Origin: Batillaria attramentaria
Lineage: Eukaryota > Mollusca > Gastropoda > Batillariidae
Length of the DNA: 64,000 nucleotides
NCBI GenBank assembly: GCA_018292915.2
Contig: JACVVK020000523.1
Coordinates: forward strand, 283,501-347,500
Reading direction: 5' to 3'
Both the position numbers and the translations under genes were made by a program. The notes under the pieces are model-generated. The model had not been told where the DNA came from. It did no database searches and saw only the letters and a list, made by a program, of their open reading frames with translations. Below, piece by piece: positions 13,045 to 25,579 of the stretch. Each line of letters starts with the position of its first letter. Positions within the stretch are counted from its first letter, which is position 1.

Positions 13045-16000
13045 TCTCCCCGGGCTTTCGTTAGCTCGCCACATGACGCTCTAACTGCTCCATGTGAAGA
13101 CCGGCAAGTGTTCTAACAGGCCGGTTCTGGCGGTAGATAACCGGGTGAAGTGAGCAATTCAGTGAATGACGAATGGCCCATCGATGGTCGAGCAGGCGCC
13201 GGGAGGGTGCTCCAAAGAGAAACACTTGACATCATGGTCTATCCGCCAGTATTCTCGGACGTCGTAATAAGCGATGTCTTAAAGGCCATATAACGAGATA
13301 TGAGCCCGGCAAGAGCGGTCGGAGTTGATGCTTATAACCTAGAGTAACGACTGAGCAAAATAAAGCGCCAAAGATGTCAGGCATTGATGGATCATCTTCC
13401 AAGAACACGCGTGTTTTGATTTATTTTCATGTTACAATCTTTCATGTTGGCATTCTCGAAACCTGACAGGAACTTCTTCAGTTACCAACCTTTTTATTAC
13501 ACATTATCCTTATCTTTCTCCAGTATTTAATCTGCTTTTTCCGCAGTTTTCAAAAAGAAAACAAAATGCGCCGTGGATCTACTGAACTGCATGTTTCAAG
13601 TAAACGATAACAACCTCTCCAAAATGTCAACGTCAGCAAAAACAATCTCCGAAAACCTGCTTAGTGAGTATGCTCCGATCCCTGCTTACGTCCTCTGCGA
13701 CAGAGAGGCCCAGAGAGAATGCCAATCAGTTGGCAGAGAGGTTTTAGGGATCGCGTGGAGAGGTCTTAGCGGATCGTACTGAGTGGGTTTTAAGGGGAGA
13801 AGTTGCCTAACCAGACAATGAGCCTCCTCACGCTCTCTCTAATGCTGAACAATGCATGAATGGCTGCCTACACCAGCAGAAAAGGTAACCTGTCAAAGCA
13901 CTTCCTCTCTACCTCGCCTCCAGTGTGAAGACAACAATACTCGACGTGTCAATCAGAACACCTTGTCTCGTTTACTTCTACTTTCAAGAGGGGCCTAAAA
14001 CCTGGCAAATCGCCTTCTCGATACTTTCTTTTCTCCCCCTCCTGCCCACTGAAACGAACGTAAAAGGCTGGGGAGATCTTTGGTCTATATTTACCCGGGG
14101 GCTGTGTGTGAAAGCCTGCAGAAAATGAGATGGCTTTCTGGGCATGGGCTTGTCACAATAGTGCTCCCAGCAAATTTGGCTGGACCTGAACGAGCGCCGA
14201 GCGGTGTCCGAGGGAAACTCTCTGCCAGGACCCCTCACCGAGGTATCGTGGCGAAGGGATTCAGCTGATTAGCCAAACAGTGCGGGGTGCGAAGAAGCAG
14301 TGTCGCCTCCACACCTCTCCCTGGCGCCGGGTGGACTCGGCTCGTCTGGGTATCTGACTCTGACAATGCCCTGTCGTTAAACGGGTGCGCGGGTCGCCAC
14401 CCCTGAACCTATTAACGACACCCCGTCGCCGCCACCGGGGACTTGATACCCGGAACACGGAGCAGGGGGTACCGCAGGTCCTCGTGGCACCCTGGCTGTC
14501 TGCTCTCTGAACACGGCAAAGGACAGCGCGATGGACCCTGCTGGCACCCTGGCTGTCTTCGCTCTGACGGAGCAGCGAGATGAAGAATCGGTCCGCACGC
14601 TACACAGACAGGCCAGCGAGAACACACGCAAGGCCTTCTGCGCTGTGTGTTTTGTTTGTCGCAGTGGGACGATAATTAGGGGACATTGATAGCAAAGAAA
14701 AACCCGAGTCACCCTCCCTATGCAACTATACGCGTGCCAGCCCCCGTTTCCCTGGGTCAGCCCCGAAGCACGTCAGCAGTCAGCGTGTTTGCGTGATTTT
14801 TCGCGGTGGTGAAGGAGGAAAGGTTTCACCACAAAAACGGTAAACGTAATCTGGCTCTCGATTTCGTTGAATTGATCATAATGTCTCCCTGAAATGCGCG
14901 CGAATCAATACGGCCAATTAGCGTCACGCTTACTGGCAGCAATGATAGATTTCTCGTGCCATGGATAATCATGCGATGTAGACTTTTCATCGCTTATTGC
15001 CTAGTCGATATATTTGACCGTCTGGAAGGCTTCACGTTGGTGAATTGAGGGGATCGTGAAAGGGAGGCGATGACGATGATGGTAATGAGGACGACGATGG
15101 TGATGATGACTGTAATCGTGATGATGGGGAAACGAAAAAGACGGTAGCTTAGATTTGACCGTGGAGGAGCGGCGCAATGTGTGAGTGAAGGTTCACGATG
15201 GACAGCAGAAATTGCATTCCGGAGCCGATAATTATTAAATGCGCCTGCATGCCTTCATACGTACACCGGCTTACTGAAACACACTGCCGCATAACATTCA
15301 TACATCGGTGCAAAACTCTCAAATTACACAAACAGCAGAACTGGGAAACAGCTCCACTCATGCACTCCGAGCAGTCTAGAAAAGGTATCCCCACACTGAC
15401 TTGGCAAATATAAATCTAAAATTTCGCCTGAGGTACATGCACATCATAACCCACCACCCCCTTCAGCGCGGATAACAAATTTTTATGGCAATGACACAGA
15501 CCAACAGAGGTCAACAAGAGGTGCCAATTGATTGGCTAGGGCTTTTTTTGTATCCAGCAGACGGTCTCCACTCTGCATTATGGTCGGTCCCAGCCTGGTA
15601 TTATTGTTTTTCTTTTCGGGCGCACGAGACCGGGCGACCGGGCGGCGGGATCGAGCGGCAGGTGCGTTCTTGGCCGGGTAGCCGGTGTCTGGCGCCAGTA
15701 GGACAATGGTGGTGTCTGCTGCTACTCTCACGGCTTGGCGACTGAAGGGTTTGGGGTCGACACTCGGAGATCGAAAGGGCACAAGGGGTGTGTGGGTGTG
15801 AGCTGGGGGGATGTTTGACAGTCCGGGTCAGACAGTCAATCGCTGGCTATGTGCCCTTTTTCTGTATCGAGGCGAGCACTCGCCTCTCTCTTTGTAGTCT
15901 GTCCCCCCTCCGAAATGATACACGACACTTTCGGTGTAGTATTTGCCTTTTCCGAAATGATACACCATAAAATGCGTCAGCACTGCATCCGTGCAGCCGT

Positions 16001-16270
16001 TCTCCAGCCCATGTTTGATAGGATAGTGCTTCTCCCTGCAATTATGATACACTGTATGCGTGGATGAATTCAAGCCGCAGTATATTTCAATATAAATTAT
16101 GTGTATTTTATTTGTTCTCAGGGCGAGGGCATAATTAACAGTCTATATCAACTTATTCTGTACAAATCTAGTTGTCACATTAAATATGAAATTGTGAGTC
16201 ACTGTGACATCTCCGCTACTGTGCTGGGCTGCGTCTCAGGACACTGGAACATGCTTTCTTCACCTTCTCT
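13042..16270. other. 3.2-kb stretch without recognisable genes
   Basis: No gene or mobile element was recognised. A 16-bp word, GGCACCCTGGCTGTCT, occurs at 14486-14501 and again at 14543-14558 with similar downstream bases, so a small decayed 57-bp tandem duplication is likely. A GAT/GAC-rich tract lies at about 15068-15127. Confidence 0.5.
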
Positions 16271-16481
16271 TTCTCCCCCCCCCCCCACACACACACAAGT
16301 CGATCGATGTTTAAGCTTTACGTCCTATGGCTTGTCAGCCCTTAAGGGCAAGTTTTTTCCTGGCTTGTGTCATCGACTGCTTGGCTTTGCTGAGCTTGCT
16401 TTGGGTGACTTGTTGGGTGGATATGGGCTGTTTTGCTTTTCTTTGGGCATCGTGAGAGGTTCTCTGCTAGGGGCTCACCCC

Positions 16482-16512
<31 letters not shown>

Positions 16513-16740
16513 ATTTTTGTCTTTTTTATAGTTTTTGTTTGTTTGTTTGTTTGTTTGTTTGTTTGTTTGGGGGGGGGGGCGGGTTGGTGGTGGGGGACGG
16601 GGGTGGTGGGGGGGGGGAAGGAGGGAGAGGGGTGGTGGCGGCACGTTTACGTAATCACCAGTCAACCATATCGATGAACATCTGTCATGAAGCAGACAGC
16701 ACGCGAGTGTATGGCCAAAAAAAAAAAAAAAAAAACTGGC
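16271..16740. repeat. Cluster of low-complexity tracts: (C)n(CA)n, (TTTG)n, (G)n, (A)n
   Basis: Poly-C plus CA tracts lie at about 16276-16299 and 16480-16513, (TTTG)8 at about 16535-16569, G-rich sequence to about 16620, and poly-A at about 16717-16735. A 228-codon open frame spans this block, but its product is Pro/His/Gly/Phe homopolymer sequence and not a plausible protein. Confidence 0.85.
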
Positions 16741-17309
16741 CCGCCAGACAAGAGACGTACCTCTGCATGCAACAAGCAACCTGCTAAACACGGGGCCTCG
16801 GACAGTGCACGCAGAAAGACGACGTGTTCCAGTCTTAATACTGGTGGAGCCGGTGGCATTTTCAGCCCCAGTTTCCGATTAATCCCCTGTCAACATTGCC
16901 GGGTCTGATCGACGTTTGATTAAGGGCAGACAGGGCACGAGATATCTATAATGCATGACAGTGCGTGACCGCCCATGAGCAAATGAACAAACCCCCCGTC
17001 GTTGTCTAGGAACGCATACGCTTTTGTCTTGCACCCAGCACGACTTGGGGCCCTGCGACTCAGTTCCGATGGAAAAGGGCGCAGCGGAAACGAGCTCTAC
17101 CGAGTCAGCGGGACGACAGTCTACCACAATCTGCATGCTCCTCCTCCTCCTCCTTTCCTGTAGGAATTAAGTCGTGGGCGATGAGATGCTGAAATCCTCC
17201 AGCCGCAGCCCGGCCGGAATTGTCATGTCAGCGTTTGGTCAAGGACGAGCAGTGAGAGTTCCATGTCTGTGCTATATACACATTGCGTAGCGCGCATGAG
17301 TATCCCGCG
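16741..17309. other. Unassigned non-coding sequence
   Basis: No recognised gene or repeat, apart from a short (CTC)n at about 17139-17154. Confidence 0.5.
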
Positions 17310-17341
17310 TTTTTTTTTTTTTTTTTTTTTTGGGGGGGGGG

Positions 17342-17516
17342 GGAGCCGGGGTGGCCGAATGGTAGAGCGTTGGACTTCTAATGCTCGGATCGTGAGTTCG
17401 TACCCCGGCTGGGGCCAAATATTTTGTGCTGGCTTTTTCATCGTTGCCCCGTCTTTGATATCACCCGTATGTGGTGGAAAAGGACGTTAAACTCCCAAAC
17501 ACCCACCCATCCACCC
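17342..17516 (+). mobile_element. tRNA-derived SINE (family S1), near full length
   Basis: The 5' part is tRNA-like: an A-box-like TGGCCGAATGGTAGAGCG and a B-box-like segment at about 17395-17405 (here GTTCGTACCCC). A family-specific body follows (GTGCTGGC..CGTTGCCCCGTCTTTGATATCACCC) with the terminal motif GACGTTAAACTCCCAAACACCC. It sits directly after a T-run/G-run at 17310-17341. S1 has about 20 full or partial copies in this window. Confidence 0.9.
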
Positions 17517-17734
17517 CACGTGGGTGACGCTTTTCGGTTTTGGCCCTGTATGCCAGGCAAGATTAACGGGTCCTTGACGGCTCTCCCTGCAGCAAACACG
17601 AGTATAAGCAAAGTGCAACACTCCCACTCAGGCAAATTTAAATCCATGCAGACATAAATTCATTGTGATTTTGTTTTAGTAGTCCACTGGTGCAAAACCC
17701 CAAATTTACTTGGTAGGAATTGAGTTAACAGATT

Positions 17735-17800
17735 GGCTGTTTTACGGCTTAACGTCCTTTTCCACCACGGGGCACCGAGGAAAAGGCCAGCAACACAATG
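17735..17800 (-). mobile_element. SINE S1, 3'-end fragment
   Basis: The segment reads as the reverse complement of the S1 3' body: TTAACGTCCTTTTCCACCAC followed by a shortened GGGGCACCGAGGAAAAGGCCAGCA. The tRNA part is absent and the ATATCAAAGAC segment is deleted. Confidence 0.7.
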
Positions 17801-18917
17801 TCATCTTTGGCTGCCAACCGGGCTTTTCAACAGAAAATCTGGATGAATTTGTCACTGACTGAAAGTGCTTCGGGACGAGTTTTGGAAGCCGGCATGGTCA
17901 GTACAAAACATTAGACGTAAAGACTTCTACTTGAAGGTACAGATGTAAAAGGTTACTAATAAATTGTGTGCATCGGAGAAGTGCTATCAGACAGCGATGT
18001 ATCTACAGCTGGTTCCTCCATTCGACGCTCTAGTGATGACAAGAGACGTAAGCGCCATACACAACTAGAACAAACCCCCCGTAGTAGTGACTACTCATAC
18101 AAGCATATCATTAGAGCTCCTATTGATAGTCAAAACCCCAACCAGACTGCAGATTGTACATTAAAATATACGACCACCTCCGGTGGCATAAATAATCAAA
18201 CGCCTGATGATAGGATTAGGACCAGTACCGAGACAAGCAACAACAGGCCCCCCTTCACGCTTGGCTGCTCACAAGAAAGCAGCCAGGCGTGTCACAGGGC
18301 CTGTCAGTCAGCCGTCAAAGAGAATCGAAGCTCCGAGGGGCGTCTGTGATTTTCTGATGGCAGCGCTTCTAATTAGACCGCGAGTGCTAGCCGCACGGCC
18401 TAACTCCCTGACACGCGTCTCTGAAAATTGCATGGGGAGTTGAACTCCAACAACAAGAACGAGTTAAGTGTGGCGTGCACGCTGATAAACATTGTCTTCC
18501 AGCAGACAAAAGCCTTCAAACATTCAATGTCCCCCTCCGTTATACAGGCTTCAGCCCTGGATGGAGCCGAAGATGTCAGCTGGGTTTTCTTTCCAGAATA
18601 TTACGCACATGCCGATCCGCAGGGAGATAGGGCCGAAATGTCTCGCGTGAAAGGTACCGATTACTGACCAATTTGCATAGGAAGGGACACTTGTAGAGAA
18701 GAGACCTGGGCATGTGGGAAGGATTTGCACAGGGTCTTCGACGTCTTAGATAATTCTTCAAAATGATAAACAAAAACAACCACAAAAAAGCCTCAGATGC
18801 TAATGAAACCCAGGGCTCTTAGACCCTTTTTCACCAAATGTAGTACTAGTCAGGAAGGACTGATCTTGTTATCTGCGAAATTGGGGCATGTAAGTTTTGC
18901 GCCAAATCTTCTGAAAT

Positions 18918-18920
<3 letters not shown>
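17801..18920. other. Unassigned non-coding sequence
   Basis: A 127-codon Ser/Thr-rich frame at 17966-18349 has no family signature, no convincing start context and a shadow frame beside it. I see nothing else here. Confidence 0.4.
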
Positions 18921-18952
<32 letters not shown>

Positions 18953-19123
18953 GGGGGGGGGTGTTTGCGGGTTTAACGTCCTTTTCCACCACATACGGGT
19001 GATATCAAAGACGGGGCAACGATGAAAAAGCCAGCACAAATACTTTGGCCCCAGTCGGGATTCGAACTCACGACCCGAACATTAGAAGCCCAACGCTCTA
19101 CCATTCGGCCACCCCGGCTCCCC
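18953..19123 (-). mobile_element. SINE S1, full length, inside a (GA)n tract
   Basis: This is a full copy in reverse orientation: the 3' motif at the left, TTCGAACTC (B box complement) near 19060, and CCATTCGGCCACCCCGGCTC at the right. (GA)n occurs on both sides, at about 18932-18952 and 19124-19146, as if the SINE had inserted into, or duplicated, a GA microsatellite. Confidence 0.9.
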
Positions 19124-19146
19124 GAGAGAGAGAGAGAGAGAGAGAG

Positions 19147-20598
19147 CTTTCCATACTGAGTGCACACCAGCTGGATCCGCCGTTCCAACATTACTTTTCA
19201 GATAAAACCTTCAAGGCGCGACAGGCAAACAAGTACCCTGATGATTACAGTAATGTCACGCATGGTGTCAAACTAAATCAAGTGCCACCCCCTACACGGA
19301 CTGGAGAGAGATCGTGAAACAACTCAGCATCTCACTTTGCAGTTAAAAAAAAAAAAAGAGAGAGAAACTTGATGGGCGCAGCACCATAAATTAGAACTAG
19401 CTCAAACCCCCCTTCCCGTCCTGCTGGAAAAGTCACAAGCGTGCCGAAACAACACTTTTCTCCGTTAAATCTTGAGTCATAAATTTACACAATCCCGTGT
19501 CTGACTTCCTTTTTCCGGTTTGTATCCGATACTGTTGGGGAGAGGCGTTTACGTGACCGGCGACAAAACGCGGGGTATCAGCGGCCGTCCGGGTGTATGA
19601 GATTAATGTTTGCAAACAGGACTGGGAGTTCCATCTCAAACAACACGAGGATTTTGTCTCTATAGTCGTCTCGCACGCCGACCATAGCACGATGTCGCCT
19701 CACTACCGACGGAAATTGCTATTGAATTCCTGGGATGACCAGGACGGGTCAACCACCCCAGATTGATATAATTTCAGTCGACTCCAGGGTGTGGGGCAGT
19801 TGCCAAGGGAGTGGAGTTGGTGTTGCTACACGAAGTCATAATAGACACAGGCACACGCTCAAGACATACGAAATGGTACAATTTACAAGAGAGCGGCGGC
19901 AGTGGTGTGTGTGTGTGTGTGTGTGTGTGTGTGGAGGGGGGCCCGCGGAGTTGATTTCAAAGACTGGTCCGAGCACAGGAAAGGCCGGTAAAAATGTCTC
20001 TTTCTGGAGTCCGACGCTCAGCGATATGTGTTAGCCGGTACCCAAAGCGTATGCAGCGGACTTTTCGTTCAGTTGTTGGTGACTTGAATTGTGAAGACTC
20101 TCAACTTTAAAAAAAGAAAGCGTCCTGAAATTCACAAATCGTTTCTTCAGCCGCGGTGTTGCTCCTATGAACTGCGAATCAGTTTGCAGTGCAGCAGGAC
20201 ACCATGCTGAAAGCGCACCGCTCCCACTTTTTGGAGCACCGGGAGGAAAACTGAACACTGCTGACATCAACCGTGCGCTACACACGAGACCCGCACAGCG
20301 CTGGGAGTTTGCGCCGGGCGCCCAGACAACCGCGTGGACCCTCTACGCCACCAAGGATCCAGAGGCGCTGCACTGACTGCAAAATCATGAGATGCTGAGA
20401 GAACGCTGACATAGCCTACCGAGTGATCTGGAAGACGGCCAGCCTCTTTAACCGGTGTTCGAAGGATCCTATCACCAAAAACAACGACTACCTCGAAAGA
20501 ATTCCATGCGTGAGTTAGGGTCACAAATGTTCAGTCTACACAAATTCGTAACGAGGAGCGTCACTGTTCTGTTTGCGTAGACCACTTCTGCGTTATAT
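19147..20598. other. Unassigned sequence with a (TG)n
   Basis: Nothing recognised beyond a poly-A tract (about 19344-19356) and a (GT)n microsatellite (about 19904-19933). Confidence 0.5.
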
Positions 20599-20793
20599 AA
20601 GCGGGCGTTGGGTGGGGGTGGGGTGGGTGTTTGGGGGTTTAACGTCCTTTTCCACCACATACGGGTGATATCAAAGACGGGGCAACGATGAAAAAGCCAG
20701 CACAAATATTTCGCCCCAACGAACTCACGACCGGAGCATTGAGAGTCCAACGCTCTACCATTCGGCCACCCCGGCTCCACAAGCGGGCGTTGG
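20599..20793 (-). mobile_element. SINE S1 with perfect 13-bp target-site duplication
   Basis: The SINE body (20612-20780, reverse orientation) is flanked by exact copies of AAGCGGGCGTTGG at 20599-20611 and 20781-20793. This is direct evidence of LINE-mediated retroposition and fixes the element ends: the GGAGCCGG side is the 5' end and the GGTGTTTGGG side the 3' end. A few bases around the B box are missing (GCCCCAACGAACTC). Confidence 0.95.
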
Positions 20794-21344
20794 ACTGGAC
20801 TGGACTGCAACAAAAGCAACACATAAACACTGATACTGCCAGGCAGATTCGGACAAAAAGTTGTCTCTACATCGGATTGTGCGTTCAAGTATTGGCGACT
20901 GACTTGAATCAAGCGAGACTACGCTTATGGTTCCGTATACACACACATACTCCACCGCAAAGCGATGCTGTGAAGGGCTTAGATTAGAGGTATGTGATTT
21001 CTTTACCTTAGATACATTATCGATGTATACCGTGTCAATAGACGCGTGCGCAAACACGCTGCGAAACAAACCATCTGGCGGGGTCCGGCTACACTGAAAT
21101 AACCGCAAGATGTTCATAGATAGCAACGTGTCAGCGTGAAAGATTAGCGAAGCAAAATAGACAACTGGGAGGCACGGCCCACTCCTGCATGGTCTCTATT
21201 CGGGAGTAGTCTAGACTACTACAACTTCTGACAACTCTGCTTTAAAAAAAAAAAACCGAAAAAGCCCACACACAATCCCTTTATCAAGTTTCTTTACAAA
21301 AATAGTCGCCCATTTTCGAAGATGATATTATTCAGTCAAGAGTC
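20794..21344. other. Unassigned non-coding sequence
   Basis: No gene or repeat was recognised apart from a poly-A tract at about 21243-21254. Confidence 0.5.
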
Positions 21345-21465
21345 TCCGGTGGGCAGGAATTGTGATGGGGGATTTTTCCTTACCAAACTGAGTCAAATTC
21401 ATGTGCAGACTCGTTTACGGTGCCTGTCTCGCCAAGCACGCACAATATCAAGTGTGCAGGTTACA
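21345..21465 (+). mobile_element. SINE family S2, 5'-truncated copy
   Basis: The segment aligns by eye with the body of the S2 copy at 61797-62010. Shared words are GGTGGGCAGGAA, GAGTCAAA-TCATG, GCAGACTCG, GCCTGTC and a terminal AATATCAAG. The tRNA-like head is missing. Confidence 0.7.
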
Positions 21466-23238
21466 AAGCTTTAAATCAAACGGGAGGGCCGCGGAATGGA
21501 AACCAGTTAAACAGCTACACTGACAATGGTCCTCAGTGTGTTGAAGTTTGGTCAGTTAACTGGAAGAAGAAGAAGAACCACAGCAGTACAGAAGTAGGTG
21601 TGGATCGTTTTAATAAGCGCAGCGTATGGTATACAAGTGTAAACTGAGTGGAGTTTCCGCGCAAATGGCCTCCGTAAAACCGGCACCGAAGATGGCAATC
21701 GATTATGTAAGCAGGTGTGGATCGTTCTGAAAGTAAGCGCAGCGCATCGTATAAAGGTGCAATAGTGGGTTTCGAAAATAAACCTCGTAAAACACCGACA
21801 AACGGAACCGAGTTTTACATCTCCACTGAAGACATACAGAAAGGCGTCAGACCGTGATGATCTTCAGCCACTGAGCTGGTGATAAAAGACTAGGAAATGG
21901 CAATCAGACAGGCACAACCGTCTCACTGGCGACAAAGGCAACAGAATCTCAACAGAAAGTTTCCGGGTGACAAGAGCACTTTCATCAAGATTACATCGGC
22001 GCTTCTCTGAACTTTCCACTCGCCGGCAGCGAATTGCCGCAAAGCATCGTGAAGCATCTGTACTGAGCTGACGACGGGCTTCCTTCACTCCCGTCGGTAT
22101 CTATAACGTGTCGAGAAAGAAGATGAGGAAAATTGCATCTCTGACCCCTCAGGCCTCGAACGACGGCAATTACGGACGAATCTGACCCTGGTTCTCCACC
22201 CAAGGACCCTACTGTCAGAACGCGGTATGTACGGCACACCCGATACTCTTCAGCGCTTACTCGTGCAAAAGGTCTAACGCAGCCTCAGGGGCCACGCGCC
22301 TCACACCATCGATCGGGCTGATTTGCCATAGCAGGAGTAATCAACTCAACTACTTCCTCAAAAATATCTCTTGCATCTCCCGGCCTCGCTCTCCCCTCTT
22401 TTTTTTTCCCCCTTGTGGGTCCCAGTATCTCCTGGCAAAGCTTGGCTCGTGCAGTTCTTTTTTCAAGTTTTGTCTTGTTATTTTTTGATAGGTCAGTCGC
22501 TGCTTCGCTGACTTAAAACCTTTTCAAAAGATACTTCATTTCTTTCAGAAGCTGAGCCGAAACAGGAAGATCGACATCCCCGCGGCAGCTCGAGGTGGGA
22601 TTACTTGGCGGGCTGAGGAAAAGCCTGATCACGCAGCAAAGTAATAAGTAAAGGAGGGGGAAAGGGAAAAGAAGGGAAAAACGAGTGCACGCTGCACAAT
22701 TTGGTTTCGATCTGGAGCTCCTGTGTCATCCGAGATCAATAAATGAGAGTGGCTTGTTTTTTGGGGGGTGAGGACAGGGGAAGAAAATTGTTGGAAAATC
22801 ACGAACGAAAAAAAGGGAATCATAAGAGGTAGAAAAGCAATACAAACCCCCAAGAAATGAAAGTAGCAAATTTGAAATGAAAATGCTGAGTAAGAATTTT
22901 GTTCCTCCCGGTTGATGTCAAGTTCACAAAAAAGGCTAATGATTCTGCCTTCTTCAGGGGGAGTTGTTGTTGTTGTTGTTTTAGTATTATTGTTTTTTAA
23001 AGGGGGGGGGGGGGTTTTCTTTTTACTGGCTGGGATGGCCAATGACTGCGTATATATCTATAACTGAAGCAAGACCAGATACAATAAAATGTATCTAGGC
23101 TTCACGACCCTGTGCTGAAACAATTCTATAAGGATGCTGAAAGTCTTGCTCGAGCCTGAATTGGCTTTCGGGCTTGCTTTTTTAAACACGCGCTGGCGTG
23201 AAACGAAATACGCGTCCCATTATCACGTGCAAAGGTCA
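21466..23238. other. Unassigned sequence downstream of the TRIM9-like exon
   Basis: This should be intronic for the minus-strand TRIM9-like gene. I found no coiled-coil, FN3 or SPRY exon in it. Simple repeats are (TTG)n at about 22964-22982 and a G run at about 23003-23014. Confidence 0.5.
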
Positions 23239-23241
23239 CGG

Positions 23242-23247
23242 TCTTAC
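23242..23247 (-). promoter_or_regulatory. 5' splice donor of the TRIM9-like exon
   Basis: On the minus strand the exon's final AAG is followed by GTAAGA, a strong U1-type donor. The frame continues only three codons past it (VRP), which supports splicing here. Confidence 0.85.
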
Positions 23248-24027
23248 CTTCTGGCTCTTGGCCATGGAGGGGAGGGACTGGGCCTCGTGGTTCATGTGCC
23301 GTCCGTCCGAGGCACACTTGGAGCACACGGGAAGTCGGCAGCTCAGGCAGTACATACTCAGCACCTCCGTGGGGTGCTCCGTACACTTGAAATCCTTGGC
23401 GGCTTTCTTGTTGCGCATCATGTTGCCCTGGGTAGGATCCACGAGGTTGTGCTTGGTCATGGCTCCTTGGGCCGGGTGACAAGCATCGCGACAGGCGTCA
23501 CAGTAGAAGATTTCGCACTGTGCGCACATGACCGTGGCCTTGGTCGGTTCCCGACCCTGCTCCGCGCACTTGTCGCACTTGGAGTCCACCTTCTTGCGGT
23601 GATGGTACTTATCCACGATGGTCTCCAGGGCGCGGTTGGTGGGTAGAGACAGAGCTCCGCTGTCCTCCAGGAAGACCAGCCTCTGACAGACGCAGCAGCG
23701 GATGCAGTAGGAGCAGGACTGCAAGGACTGGATGAAGATGTTGGCCACGCTTGGCGTGCCCACGTACGAGGAAGGCCGACTGTTGCAGACCACCCCGCTA
23801 TCCGTCTCGCTGACGATGCTCAGCTTGTCCATGTCCGGGAAGTCCAGCAGGGAGATCTGGTCGCTGGGAAGAGGAGTTCCATCCTCCAGGGTGGTCTGGG
23901 GGAGGTGGTTGGCCGCGGGCTCCTGGAGGGACAGGGCGCAAGCCACGCACATGGAGTGAGAGCAAGGTAGCAGCACGGGTTTGGTGTACACCCGCCGGCA
24001 TACTGGACACTTCAGTTCTTCATCCAT
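23248..24027 (-). CDS. TRIM9: TRIM9/TRIM67-like RING E3 ubiquitin ligase, first coding exon (partial)
   Basis: The exon encodes 260 residues from the ATG at 24027 and ends at 23248, where the minus strand reads AAG|GTAAGA, a canonical donor in phase 0. The RING begins at residue 7 (C7, C10, C22, H24, C27, C30) and is interrupted by a long acidic/Ser-rich loop with LDFPDMDKLSIVSETDSG. It closes around C111/C114, an arrangement typical of class I TRIM9/TRIM67. B-box1 runs from about 151 to 193 (C151, C154, C168, C171, C176, C179, H184, H193). B-box2 starts at 215 and includes C215, H218, C227, C230, C235, C238, H244 and H247. Family members are neuronal E3 ligases that act with netrin/DCC signalling and cytoskeletal regulators, with coiled coil, COS, FN3 and SPRY regions after the B-boxes; those exons were not found. 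The paralogue (TRIM9 or TRIM67) cannot be settled from this exon. Confidence 0.93.
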
Positions 24028-25500
24028 GATTAGGTTCTCTGTGTTACGTCACCAGAATCCTTCAGCTGTCAACTGCAGCTTCTGTCCAAGGCTCTGCAGG
24101 CGCTCACGCAATGCCTTCCTTTTCTGACTCAGCTTAGTGTGACCGTGACTGAACCTTCCATGTTCATATGAATGTTCAGTTACAAAATGTATTCACAGTC
24201 CCTCACAGTAAGACCACCAAAACGTCACTGTTCTAGTCGACTGAACATGTCATTTTAAGACGATTGAAATTCACACTGAAATAATCCACACTGAAAACAG
24301 TCCATAGTCTTTTTTTGTCCAGTATTTATTGAAGTTTTTATAATTATGATTATCCCCGTGCACCGGCAGTTAGTTTTCCACAATGTTTCAAGAAACTATT
24401 TGCTCACAACAGCGGCGAGGTTAAGCACGGAGTCACTCAATAACAATCAAAAGCAGCACCAGTGAGCCACAGTTCAGAGAGATGACAACGTAATCCAGAA
24501 AGCGAGACGAACCCAAGTCCAACGAAGAAAACACTGAAAAGTTGACCCCCCCCCCCAAAAAAAAAATACACAACACCGTATTTTCCTTTGCTTTGGGCAA
24601 AACCGGCGTCAAATCACTAATAGTATCTTTTGCTCGGTCGTCAAAGTGGAATAATTCCAAATTAGTTCAACCGTGTAGTCAGTATAGCAAATGTACACAC
24701 TAACGCCACTAAAACATTAACGGTCCAATGTTACTCTTTCACCAGAAGCTCTTCTCTACAAACAGCAAGTGTACAGCTCAATACGCCTGGCCGCGGCTGC
24801 TGAAACGATTTTTCACAGAGATGAGAAAGTTTCACACAACACGGCCTTTTTAAGAAAGCTCCGAATGCAATATTGCTATGACAACGCAATCATTGTAAAA
24901 CACCCGCCGGCACACCGTCAAAAATATGAACCGTACTGCGCGAAGAATATTCCACAGTTTGAAATGTCACGCAGAGTGGAGACTAAAACTGCGCTGTCAA
25001 ACACGTCAATTATTTCCGGAACAAACACACAAGAGAAATGGCGTTTTTTCTTCTCGTTAAAATTTGTTTCTTATTGTTGTACATGTATTTCCGAAAGCCA
25101 GTTTCACTAACGTCAACTTGAAATTTAACAAACCTTTCAGGCTTTTCTGTAGTTGTTGTTGTTGTTGTTTTTTTTGGTTTATTTGTTTCCAATGTAGGGC
25201 GTATAAACACGTAAGACAACCGGCACAAGTTCACTGTCAGCCACTCCGAAACTGACTCCTGCTCAAAAAGCAAGAAGAAAATCCGTTTGAATAAAACTCC
25301 ACACAAAAACAAGAAATTCCAACAAAGTTCACTCGTAATCCAACATAGCACAGTCTTTTTTTTTCTTTTTTTTTTTGGTCCAAAATGTTAGTAACAGCGC
25401 ACGCACATCACAAGCACACAGAACGCTGTAGACAGAGGGCGAGCGAAGACAGTCCGCGGTACTCCCAAGCCCAGGTCCTCCGCTTTTCGCTTCAGTCCAG
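24028..25500. other. Upstream region of the TRIM9-like exon
   Basis: On the minus strand this is 5'UTR and/or a 5' intron. A CRE-like word, TTACGTCACC, lies about 20 bp upstream of the ATG (plus-strand 24037-24046). A poly-C/poly-A tract occurs at about 24547-24567. No other coding segment was recognised. Confidence 0.4.
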
Positions 25501-25579
25501 CTAGCACATAGCCGCACTGGTGCTACGTTCACCTTGGTGTCTCTCACACGACTGACAGATCGCCGCTGTCCGCTTCATG

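Noticed and set aside
16101..16787. 228-codon open frame
   Set aside because: It is produced by poly-C, (TTTG)n and G runs; the translation is homopolymeric, and a long opposite-strand frame covers the same bases.
17342..17420. Genuine tRNA gene
   Set aside because: The A/B-box head is followed by the S1 body and occurs about 20 times with TSDs in other copies; a SINE explains it and no copy forms a clean tRNA cloverleaf by eye.
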